From B25-G16 sp964549945 (lineage in GTDB: Bacteria; Desulfobacterota; DSM-4660; Desulfatiglandales; B25-G16), in the NCBI GenBank assembly GCA_964549945.1, contig CAZJXD010000076.1, positions 1 to 23,651 on the forward strand: a DNA stretch of 23,651 bases, in the 5' to 3' direction. The stretch's first letter is position 1. Every line of letters begins with the position of its first letter. The notes beneath the pieces are model-generated. The model was not told the DNA's origin, did not search any database, and saw only the letters and a list, made by a program, of their open reading frames with translations. Both the position numbers and the translations under genes were made by a program. Shown piece after piece: positions 15,872 to 23,293 of the stretch.

Positions 15872-16588
15872 TCACTTGAGGGCCCCGAATATCCTGGAGA
15901 CATCCAGTACGTCCTGGATATACACGTGGTCTGCCTCCATGAGCACGTGGGCGATCTTATCCTCCATCTCTCCTGTATTCAGATCGTAGGCAACCTTCTT
16001 ATCAAGGGCATGGACGAAAAACTCCCCCTCTCGAATATCCACCGTAATGGTCCCCGGGGTAAGGGTAATGGAGTTGGCCATGGCGACCCACGAGATGTCG
16101 CTCTCCAATTTCGTCTTGAAGCGTATTATCTGGGGATCTATCGGCATCCTTGGAGACAGCGCCAGATAGGCCACGTGCAGGTTCGCCGAGAAGATCTGGC
16201 CTAGAAACCACGGAGCCGATTGAAGGAACCTTCTGGCCCTGATCCTGAAGTCCCCGAGTCTCACGTTGAAAAACAGCAGATCATATGAGAGGTACGCAAC
16301 GAGAAGGGAACAGATAATGCCGAGAATAAGGTGGAATGAGTCAAAACGGGCTGAGAGCATGATCCAGAAGCCGAAGAGGATGAGGAAGGTAAGAGTGAAG
16401 TTCCGCAGCGCTACCCTTGATTGCCGGGCGCCTGAGAGAAAGGCCCTGGTCTCCCGTTTTTCCGCCAGGGATTTCGCCTCGCTGGTGAGCTTCGCGGAGC
16501 TGTAGAGTAGCTCGCGGGCCTCCTCCCTGGCCTTCTCGAGAATCTCAAAGGCCTTATCCGCGGTTTGTATCAGGACCGTAACTTCCAT
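15872..16588 (-). CDS. mrpE: MrpE (MnhE/PhaE) antiporter subunit with N-terminal coiled-coil extension
   Basis: 238 residues, longer than the usual ~160. Residues 1-60 are hydrophilic and helical (rich in Glu, Lys, Arg and Ala), a probable cytoplasmic coiled coil. Two helices follow (about 64-80 and 84-105), then the MrpE domain with the signature ANSITLTPGTITVDI. The start has GGGGGG eight bases upstream and a possible promoter 54-83 bases upstream. MrpE is thought to aid assembly of Mrp complexes. The extension is unexplained. Confidence 0.92.
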   Translation of the reverse strand: MEVTVLIQTADKAFEILEKAREEARELLYSSAKLTSEAKSLAEKRETRAFLSGARQSRVALRNFTLTFLILFGFWIMLSARFDSFHLILGIICSLLVAYLSYDLLFFNVRLGDFRIRARRFLQSAPWFLGQIFSANLHVAYLALSPRMPIDPQIIRFKTKLESDISWVAMANSITLTPGTITVDIREGEFFVHALDKKVAYDLNTGEMEDKIAHVLMEADHVYIQDVLDVSRIFGALK

Positions 16589-16641
16589 GCCTACCCCCCA
16601 CAGAACCGGAAGCTTGCCGCAGTTGACTTGCCTTAGGCGGA

Positions 16642-16671
16642 CTAATACATGAATCCAAAGTTCTAAGTCAA
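16642..16671 (-). promoter_or_regulatory. Weak sigma-70-like promoter before MrpE
   Basis: On the minus strand, TTGACT (16671-16666, overlapping the stop of the upstream stress-protein gene) and TATTAG (16647-16642) are separated by 18 bases. The match is moderate. It would give the Mrp-like cluster a start independent of the universal stress proteins. By eye only. Confidence 0.3.
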
Positions 16672-17426
16672 GGGATAATCAAAACGGGTACGGAGGATTT
16701 CTTCACGACCCTGTAACAGCAACTGCCCGAGAAGATCTCCTTCAGGGGCCCCTTTGGCTTGTATCCCATTGCGATCACGGTGGCGTTATAGTCCTTGGAG
16801 GCGAGTACGATCTCATCGGCTGTCCTGCCGGCATAGATATGAGACTCGGCATCCATCTCTTCGGCCAGACAGATCTTTCTGACCTCCTCGACCCGTTCCT
16901 TGATTTGACGGATTTCCCCGATCGTCGGCTTCTCATGCAACACATACACTATATCGAGTATTCCCACGATCTCCTTAATGCCGATGATATAGAGCCAGGC
17001 CCTTCCCGCTGCATCGGACCAGTCGGTGGCAAGGATTACGCTTTCAAATAATCCTCGCCTAGAGGGGCTCGCTTCGTTGCCATTTTCTTGAATAATCAAC
17101 AGGGGGACCGGGGTATTCCTTATCAAACGCCTTATGGTGCTTCCCCTCATGGATCCCTTTTCGTCCCTATGACTGTGGGCTACGATAAGGGATACATGTT
17201 CCCTATCTGCCACCTCAAAAACCCAGGGGATAAGTGGTCCCGAACCATCGACTCCCCTAAGGCCTATCCCGCGATCGGATAATCGATCCGTCAACTCCTT
17301 CGGTGGATTTTCAGGGAAGAGGATTATCTCCTTGAGACCGATTTTCCCCATCTCCGCCAGTCCCTCGATGAATTCACAGGTGGGCTCTCTGAGATGTGTT
17401 ATGTAGAGGAGCTTTTTGATTTCCAT
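16668..17426 (-). CDS. Tandem-domain universal stress protein, divergent N-terminal half
   Basis: 252 residues. The N-terminal half (about 1-113) is a short, divergent Usp fold starting MEIKKLLYITHL. The C-terminal half (about 127-252) is a more typical Usp domain: VILATDWSDAA near its start and MGYKPKG followed by FSGS near its end, a recognisable ATP-loop pattern. It starts eight bases after the preceding Usp stop and ends 79 bases before MrpE, so it lies next to the Mrp-like cluster. It probably binds nucleotide and links energy status to the neighbouring membrane complex (inference). Confidence 0.88.
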   Translation of the reverse strand: MEIKKLLYITHLREPTCEFIEGLAEMGKIGLKEIILFPENPPKELTDRLSDRGIGLRGVDGSGPLIPWVFEVADREHVSLIVAHSHRDEKGSMRGSTIRRLIRNTPVPLLIIQENGNEASPSRRGLFESVILATDWSDAAGRAWLYIIGIKEIVGILDIVYVLHEKPTIGEIRQIKERVEEVRKICLAEEMDAESHIYAGRTADEIVLASKDYNATVIAMGYKPKGPLKEIFSGSCCYRVVKKSSVPVLIIP

Positions 17427-17434
17427 GGGCTAGA

Positions 17435-18313
17435 TTATGTATCTCCCGCAGGGACAATCAGGACAGGCAGCTCTGATTTCTCTGCCAGGGAATGCGATAT
17501 GCTTCCCGACCACTTCTCCCTCCAGGCGGTTGCCTGTCTCGTTCCGAGGACAATCATGGTGGCCCTGTGCTCGGCGGCCCCCCTCTGAATCTGCTCTTCC
17601 CTATCGCCAATATAGAGATGAGGCCGGGCATCAAAACTCTCCTGCACGAACGTATCGCAGACCTCATCCAATCTCTTCTTGCTTTCCCTCTCTACTTTAT
17701 GGGCTTCCATTTTCGATAGCTTCCCGATCTGCTTTTCACTTAAAACATGCATGATCTCAACCCGCTTCACCGCCTGCTTCATTGCGAGTACAAAGTCAAG
17801 GACCTTTTCTGATGAAACGGACCAATCGAGTGCGAGAAGGAGCCTCTCAAACGGTTTCTCGCCCACCTTTCCCGACTGTGATTGGTAGTTATATATCAAG
17901 ACCGGCTTCTGAGTTCTTCTGAGGAGATCCGATGTTTCCGAGCCGAGAAAGATCTCCTCGAATTTGCCCCTCTTCATTCTGGCGGTTACGATGATATCTA
18001 CCTTCTCAATTTCGGCAACGGAGAGGATCTTCGGTACCACATTACCGATGGCGATATGGGCCCCCACCTCCATGCCTTCCTCGAAAAGCGTCTCCGCCCA
18101 ATCGATAAACCGGATATCCGCGATCTCTCGCAGCTTTCGCTCCTCCTGTTTGAGATAACCGGTGCCCCTCCTCATTGCCACGCGCTCCCTGGGTATTACA
18201 TGGAGAAACACCACATGATTCAGGCCCGCCTTTCTGAGCCCCATCAATGACTGGAGCGCATCGAACCACAGCTCCTCAAACTCGGACACGAAAAGCATGG
18301 TGGTAATCTTCAT
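17435..18313 (-). CDS. Tandem-domain universal stress protein
   Basis: 292 residues in two Usp folds (about 1-148 and 156-292). It is a close paralogue of the protein at 5107-5952. It retains LGT and a SGS motif in the last loop before SELPVLIVP, so nucleotide binding in the C-terminal half is more plausible than in the paralogue. The start at 18313 has GGGG about six bases upstream. It follows the response regulator at 18342 by 28 bases. Thus very similar stress proteins flank the Mrp-like cluster on both sides. Confidence 0.9.
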   Translation of the reverse strand: MKITTMLFVSEFEELWFDALQSLMGLRKAGLNHVVFLHVIPRERVAMRRGTGYLKQEERKLREIADIRFIDWAETLFEEGMEVGAHIAIGNVVPKILSVAEIEKVDIIVTARMKRGKFEEIFLGSETSDLLRRTQKPVLIYNYQSQSGKVGEKPFERLLLALDWSVSSEKVLDFVLAMKQAVKRVEIMHVLSEKQIGKLSKMEAHKVERESKKRLDEVCDTFVQESFDARPHLYIGDREEQIQRGAAEHRATMIVLGTRQATAWREKWSGSISHSLAEKSELPVLIVPAGDT

Positions 18314-18341
18314 GATATTCCCCGCTTCTCCTGGAGCACCT

Positions 18342-18734
18342 TCAATCCAGGATCTTCTTCAGGATCTCGGCAAGGTCCTCTGCCTCCACGGGCTTCTCAA
18401 GGTATGCCTCGGGCTCCGGCACCGTTTCGTCGCCGAATTCGGTGAGGGCTGCCTGGGATCTGAGAAATGTGCGTTTCGATACACCGGAGAGCATAACCAC
18501 GGGAATATCCTTAAACGAGGGGTCTTTTCTGAGTTCATGGTACATCTTGATGCCGCTCTGTTTCGGCATGAGGATATCCAGTATAATGAGATCCGGCTTC
18601 TCCTCCTTTACCTTTTTCGTGCCCTCCTCGCCGTCTTTTGCCATGATCGGTATGTATCCATTTTCCTCGAGCACGGTGGTCACAAACATCCTTATATCAG
18701 GGTCATCCTCAACATTGAGAACCTTCTTAGCCAT
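18342..18734 (-). CDS. Single-domain response regulator
   Basis: 130 residues, receiver domain only. The acidic pocket is E9-D10-D11 (NVEDD), the phospho-acceptor is D53 (LIILDILMPKQSG), the switch Ser is S83 and the conserved Lys is K114 (YLEKPV). The S83-to-K114 stretch is about nine residues longer than in a textbook receiver because of the GDETVPEPE insertion. The start has a GGGAGG site seven bases upstream. It is a paralogue of the truncated regulator at 1-326. Lying between the REC-PAS kinase and the stress proteins, it is a plausible acceptor for that kinase. Confidence 0.93.
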   Translation of the reverse strand: MAKKVLNVEDDPDIRMFVTTVLEENGYIPIMAKDGEEGTKKVKEEKPDLIILDILMPKQSGIKMYHELRKDPSFKDIPVVMLSGVSKRTFLRSQAALTEFGDETVPEPEAYLEKPVEAEDLAEILKKILD

Positions 18735-18872
18735 GGTTAAGCCTCCCTTTGTGGTTACAATCGATGAAGCTTATCACCCCTCGTCTTCCATGCCGGATGG
18801 TGCGGTTGCCCTTGTGTTGAACAAATGCCGAGACCTCGCTACAAGGTGAAATCTATACGTGCATTGTGTGCG

Positions 18873-20393
18873 TTACTGACCGCCGTGAGCCTCCTGATAG
18901 GGCAAGTGAATGCGAAACGTGGCCCCTCTCCCGGGTGAAGACTCTACCTCGATGCTCCCTCCATTTTCCCTCACTATCTTCTCGGTGACCAATAATCCCA
19001 GTCCCGTCCCCTTTTCCCCCTTGGTGCTGAAAAGAGCGGAGAAGAGCTTTTCCCTTGTCTCCTCATCCATACCCATGCCATTATCGACTACTTCAAATCT
19101 CATCCGATGATCTTCCTGAAGGGCCGAAGTTAACCTCACCTTCCAGCGTTTCTTGGGTGCGGAATCGAAAATGCAGGCATCAATGGCATTGGAAACCAGG
19201 TTTAACAGAGACCTGTGAATGGCCTTTGGGTCGATGTATGCCTCCCCGATTCTCGGATCGAGATCTCTTTCTATCGTAACGCCACTTTCCCGCGCCTTTT
19301 GATCCAGGAGGGCACATACGTCTTCGGCTATCTCGTTGGGGTAGCAATTCTCCGGTTCCGGTTCGCGCTCTTTGGAGTAAGCGAGCAGCTCGAGCACAAG
19401 ATCGGTCGTCCTCGCCAGATTCCTCTCTATCATCGCCCAGCCGCTTTTTATCTTATCTGTATCATTCTTGTCAAGCGCCACATTGAGCACATAGGTGCCG
19501 CCCTTAAGCCCATTGAGGATATTCTTGATGTAGTGGGCAAGCCCCGCAATGGTCTGCCCCGTGGCGGCAAGCCTCTCCGATTGAATCAGTTCCTTCTGGA
19601 GCCTCTTTATCTCCCTGAGATCCTGGAAGAAGCCGACGCTCCCTACTACCTCATCCTCTCCATAGAGAACGGTCCCTGAAAATCCCGTGGGAACCCCCTC
19701 GCCATCCCTGCCGATTATGGTAACCTCCCTCCACTCCGAGAGATCGACATCGCCCCCCTCTAAGGCGGACCTGAATCCCTTGGCGATCTGCTCCGGGTAG
19801 AGCCCATCGATGTTCATCTTTCGTACGACCTCAACCCTGGGGTATCCGAATATCCGCTCCGCACCTCTATTATAGATGACGACCTCTCCCCTCTCATCGG
19901 TCGCGATAATGGCGTCATTAGAGGAGGTGATGAGCTTGTTCTGGAACTCGGCTCTCCTCTTCACCTCCTCTGTGGCGATTTTGACCATATTTTCCAGGTC
20001 TTCTGTGTATGCCCTCAGCCTTAGCCTAATGGATATCCTCTGCTCAGCCCTCCTCAAGGCCACCGAGAGCGCCTCATCCTTTATGGGTTTGTTCAGGAAA
20101 TCAGAGGCCTCGAGCTTCAGGGCCTCTATGGCTAGATCCATATCCCCATGACCGGTAATCATTATTACCTCGGTGTCCGGGCTTAGCTCCTTTACCTGCT
20201 TCAGGACCTCAATCCCATCAATGCCGGGCATCTTTATATCCGTTAAGACTATGGTGGGCGATTCGTCTTTAAAGATCTCGATACCCTCTTCACCTCCTGA
20301 AGCGGTAAACACCTCATAGCCGTCGCTTGCAAGGGAGAGGGCCAAGAGCCTTCTGATCCCTTCCTCATCGTCAATTATCAAAAGCCTTGACAT
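18873..20393 (-). CDS. REC-PAS-histidine kinase
   Basis: About 506 residues, soluble (numbering here is from the GTG at 20396). The receiver domain is at 3-118 (D53 in LTDIKMP, K103 in FLNKPI). A helical linker follows, then a PAS domain at about 151-260 (ITSSNDAIIATDERG, RIFGYP), a dimerisation segment with H288 (AHYIKNILNGLKGG), and an ATPase domain with NLVSNAIDA, DNGMGMD and GTGLGL. The start could be the GTG at 20396 or the ATG at 20393; neither has a strong ribosome site. The core is very close to that of the kinase at 370-1539, suggesting duplication with PAS gain or loss. It is probably part of a phosphorelay with the regulator just downstream. Confidence 0.93.
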   Translation of the reverse strand: MSRLLIIDDEEGIRRLLALSLASDGYEVFTASGGEEGIEIFKDESPTIVLTDIKMPGIDGIEVLKQVKELSPDTEVIMITGHGDMDLAIEALKLEASDFLNKPIKDEALSVALRRAEQRISIRLRLRAYTEDLENMVKIATEEVKRRAEFQNKLITSSNDAIIATDERGEVVIYNRGAERIFGYPRVEVVRKMNIDGLYPEQIAKGFRSALEGGDVDLSEWREVTIIGRDGEGVPTGFSGTVLYGEDEVVGSVGFFQDLREIKRLQKELIQSERLAATGQTIAGLAHYIKNILNGLKGGTYVLNVALDKNDTDKIKSGWAMIERNLARTTDLVLELLAYSKEREPEPENCYPNEIAEDVCALLDQKARESGVTIERDLDPRIGEAYIDPKAIHRSLLNLVSNAIDACIFDSAPKKRWKVRLTSALQEDHRMRFEVVDNGMGMDEETREKLFSALFSTKGEKGTGLGLLVTEKIVRENGGSIEVESSPGRGATFRIHLPYQEAHGGQ

Positions 20394-20463
20394 CACTGTC
20401 CAGATCGTTGCTGGTTACTCGTTTTGTGACTACTCACGTAGTCAGCCTGAAGCTGTTTAGACT

Positions 20464-20504
20464 GTCCTTCGACTTTGCTCAGGATGGTGAGCGAAGCCGA
20501 ACCA
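20464..20504. repeat. Palindromic REP-like repeat, copy 1
   Basis: TTCGACTTTGCTCA (20468-20481) and TGAGCGAAGCCGAA (20488-20501) form an imperfect palindrome (12 of 14 pairs) around GGATGG. This is the common TCGAC/GCTCA type of dispersed intergenic repeat. A related, longer copy lies at 20628-20708 in the same spacer. Confidence 0.7.
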
Positions 20505-20627
20505 AAGGTGTAAAGTGATCAGAAGAGCATTGATACAGCATTTTGTTGAAGAAATAGGTGCTTCTCGCAGCAAACATGGCCTCCCAATCGCTGTATCTCC
20601 GTTTTTCCCTAACAGTCTTCAGCCTAT

Positions 20628-20708
20628 GGTTCGACAAGCCATTCGACAGGCTCATGGTCGTGAGCAAAGTCGAACGACTCACCATCCTGAGCATGGTCGA
20701 AGGACAAC
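20628..20708. repeat. Palindromic REP-like repeat, copy 2 (compound)
   Basis: Alternating TTCGAC, GGCTCA, TGAGCA and GTCGAA units form at least two overlapping palindromes in the 339-base spacer 20397-20735 between the two kinases. No gene is credible in this spacer. The repeats lie just after the stop of the Rossmann-PAS kinase and may reduce read-through. Confidence 0.7.
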
Positions 20709-20735
20709 CTATCTACCTGAGCAGTTAGCTCGTTT

Positions 20736-22832
20736 TTATTCCACCGCGGGAAATCTCAGTGTAAAGGTGGTGCCCACATCCACCTCGCTCTCAATCTCTA
20801 TGGTTCCACCATAGTCACTGATAATTCGGTAGCTTATGCTCATCCCGAGTCCGGTTCCCTGGCCAACCTCTCTGGTGGTAAAAAAGGGCTCAAATATCCT
20901 ATCGATTATATCCCTTGGAATACCCTTACCCGAATCGGATACCGTTATCACCGCATGCCCATCGGCATTGAATGATTTGATCCTGAGCAATCGCCTCCAC
21001 TTCTTGTTTCCCCACCTGAGCCCTTTATCATCCATCGCGTACATGGCATTGGTGATCAGATTGATAAAGACCTGCTCCAGTCGGTTGTGATCGGCCATAA
21101 TGTGGAGGCCCTTTGACTCCAGCTCCAGCTCAACCTCTATCTGGTGCACCCTCAATTGCTGCCCCATAACCTTGAACACATCCTTTATGGGGTCGTTTAT
21201 GTTTATCCTCGTCCTGGTCAGGTCTGACTGCCTGGCGAAGTCCCTCATGTGCTTGATTACCTTTGAGGCCCTGTCCACATGGCTCCCTATCTCCTCGGCC
21301 ACTGATCTCAGGTCCTCCTTTGAGATCTCCTCTCCCTTATTGAGCTTCTTCAAGAAGAAATCACTGGCAACCTGAATCACGTTTAAGGGCTGGGTTAATT
21401 CATGTGCCATACCCGAGGCCAGGGTTCCGAGTGTTGCCAGCTTGCTTGCCTGAATCAACTGTGCCTCCTTCTCCACGTTTTCGGAAATATCGGTGGTGGT
21501 CGCTATGATACAATCGGCACCCATATGTATGGCGTGACATGCCACGATGTTTACATAAAAAGGCTCTCCTTTTCCCCTCCGGTGCTTCCTCCTGGGATAA
21601 AAGACGCATTGATGGGCGGTGAGCTTCTTGAGGGCCGCCTCGAGGTCTTTTTCTTTCTCGCATAAGAGATCCAGGAAGTTGATCTTCAACAATTCCTCCT
21701 TTGACTGCCGGTAGGATTCGAGGGCCGTTGCGTTGACATCGATAAGATCGAAGTTCTTTTGATCCATGATAAAAATGGAGTTCGGAGCGTTATCGAAGAG
21801 GGTCTTGTATTTCTCCTCGGACTTGCGCAACTCCTCGTTGAGCTTCCTGAGCTCTGCCGTCCTTTCCTCAACCCGGGTCTCCAGTTCGTCGTGTGCTCTC
21901 TGGAGTGCCTCCTGTGCTTCCCTGCGCTCCGTGGTGTCCCAGAGGGTCTCGATTGAGCCCACCGTCTCCCCATTCGCATCCCTGATGGGTGCAGCGGTAA
22001 AGAAAAGCCATTTGCCTCCCTCGCCTATGTGGGGGAAGAACTCTTCTGCCTCATAGGCGCCCTCGATGAGGGCCGACTTGCTCCAGCTGTGACCATAGTA
22101 CCTCTCTATCTCCTTTTCCTCCATCTCATCTACGATCACATCGGCCATAATGGGCCTCTGCTTCCGCCTGAAGGGGAGCCACTGCTTATTCGTGCCCACT
22201 ATCTCCTCGGCCTTATAGCCCGTGAGCCTTTCGATGGCCCTGTTCCAATGGGTAACAATGTGCTCTTTATTGATCACAAAGGTTGGTGTGGTATTTCCCT
22301 GGATTATCTGCGACAGGGCTCGCTCCCTCTCAACGAGCTCCCTCTCCACGCTCTGGAGATGCCTTGTCCTCTCATCCACGATCTTCTCGAGTTGCTTGGA
22401 GAAGAGGTCAAACTCCTTCTTGATTCTCTCCGGCTCGGCGCTATGCCCATCAAGGTCTCTCGTAATCCTTGCTCGTTCGTCTTCAATCTGGAGATAATCC
22501 CAGACGGACATGGCCTCAAAATGGTCTATGAGGGGCAGCTTTGCTGGTTTGCTCGCCTTGAGCTCCTCGAGAACCTCGCCGTCCCCTGTCAGCTCGATAA
22601 TCACGTCGAGCCCTTCTATTTTATAGAGCTCCCGGTATTCCGTGGTGGTGTAGATGCCCTTTTGCCTGGCATATACGAAGCCCTCAGCCTCCTCATTGAT
22701 ATCGGCGACACCGACTATCCTCATTCCCTTTCCGCTGAAGTTCTCGCCCAGGACAATCTCAAGGATGGCCTTGCAAACCCTGCCTCCACCGACAATCGCA
22801 ATGTTCGAATAGGTTAAGATTTCCCTCATCAT
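20736..22832 (-). CDS. Histidine kinase with N-terminal NAD(P)-type Rossmann domain and two PAS domains
   Basis: 698 residues, soluble. Residues 8-115 look like a dinucleotide-binding Rossmann fold: IAIVGGGRVCKAIL (Gly-rich loop at 15-17), then VGVADINEE with D44 at the end of the second strand, favouring NAD(H), then DVIIELTG. A coiled coil follows (about 130-175). PAS1 is at about 180-302 (THWNRAIERLTGY, SALIEGAYEAEE, WLFFTAAP), then a second coiled coil, PAS2 at about 338-450, HisKA with H477 (GMAHELTQPLN), and an ATPase domain (NLITNAMYA, DSGKGIP, GQGTGLGMS). It starts at either of two adjacent ATGs (22832 or 22829; the latter is better spaced from AGGGG). It lies 14 bases after the DsrE-like gene. 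It could be a sensor of NADH/NAD+ state (inference). Confidence 0.9.
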   Translation of the reverse strand: MMREILTYSNIAIVGGGRVCKAILEIVLGENFSGKGMRIVGVADINEEAEGFVYARQKGIYTTTEYRELYKIEGLDVIIELTGDGEVLEELKASKPAKLPLIDHFEAMSVWDYLQIEDERARITRDLDGHSAEPERIKKEFDLFSKQLEKIVDERTRHLQSVERELVERERALSQIIQGNTTPTFVINKEHIVTHWNRAIERLTGYKAEEIVGTNKQWLPFRRKQRPIMADVIVDEMEEKEIERYYGHSWSKSALIEGAYEAEEFFPHIGEGGKWLFFTAAPIRDANGETVGSIETLWDTTERREAQEALQRAHDELETRVEERTAELRKLNEELRKSEEKYKTLFDNAPNSIFIMDQKNFDLIDVNATALESYRQSKEELLKINFLDLLCEKEKDLEAALKKLTAHQCVFYPRRKHRRGKGEPFYVNIVACHAIHMGADCIIATTTDISENVEKEAQLIQASKLATLGTLASGMAHELTQPLNVIQVASDFFLKKLNKGEEISKEDLRSVAEEIGSHVDRASKVIKHMRDFARQSDLTRTRININDPIKDVFKVMGQQLRVHQIEVELELESKGLHIMADHNRLEQVFINLITNAMYAMDDKGLRWGNKKWRRLLRIKSFNADGHAVITVSDSGKGIPRDIIDRIFEPFFTTREVGQGTGLGMSISYRIISDYGGTIEIESEVDVGTTFTLRFPAVE

Positions 22833-22846
22833 GCCCCTCTGTTGAA

Positions 22847-23293
22847 TCAGAAATACAGGATCTGATCCGCCTCTAACATGAGCTTGCAGGCATCATACAG
22901 GGTAATAGGATCAATAAAATCCTCTATATTCGATGTATCCCTGATTTCCTCTGCAAATCCACAAAGGACGTGATAGGTGCCGCATGACACAATGGAGATC
23001 TCCATCTTCTCCTTTTCAAATCGTGCCAGCTGCTCGAGATGATCGGGGAGTTTTTCCGCCTTCAGCCCCTCAAACTGAGATGCGGTCAACTCCTTCATCT
23101 CAGGCGTCATGGTAAATGTTGCCAGCCTCCCCTTCTTGGTCATCTCGACACCCTGAGGGCCATACATAATGGTTACCTTCTTTGCCTTGTAATACCTCCG
23201 CGCAACCCAGGCAACGGTAAAGGCCTCATAATGATTGTACCGCTTCTCCGGCCCTGAATTTATGATGATAAGGATATCGTTTGCCACCGCCAT
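22847..23293 (-). CDS. DsrE-like small cytoplasmic protein
   Basis: 148 residues. It starts with the alternating beta/alpha pattern of the DsrE/DsrF-like fold (ILIIINSGPEK, AFTVAWVARR, VTIMYGPQGV) and has two cysteines in SCGTYHVLCGF at about the position where DsrE-like sulfur carriers hold the reactive Cys. It has no signal peptide or membrane helix. The start has GGGGG six bases upstream. It directly precedes the Rossmann-PAS kinase and is likely co-transcribed with it. A role in sulfur or persulfide sensing is possible. The family assignment is from fold-level pattern only. Confidence 0.65.
   Translation of the reverse strand: MAVANDILIIINSGPEKRYNHYEAFTVAWVARRYYKAKKVTIMYGPQGVEMTKKGRLATFTMTPEMKELTASQFEGLKAEKLPDHLEQLARFEKEKMEISIVSCGTYHVLCGFAEEIRDTSNIEDFIDPITLYDACKLMLEADQILYF

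Noticed and set aside
15687..15875. 62-codon minus-strand frame between MrpE and MrpB
   Set aside because: It runs through two perfect palindromes and repeat ends and has no protein-like features.
6224..16588. Membrane-bound hydrogenase or complex I operon
   Set aside because: Only membrane-arm subunits are present; no hydrogenase large or small subunit, iron-sulfur, or NADH/F420 subunit is found in the window.
20479..20694. 71-codon minus-strand frame between the two kinases, looked at as a transposase remnant
   Set aside because: Both ends consist of palindromic repeats and the middle shows no recognisable transposase motif.
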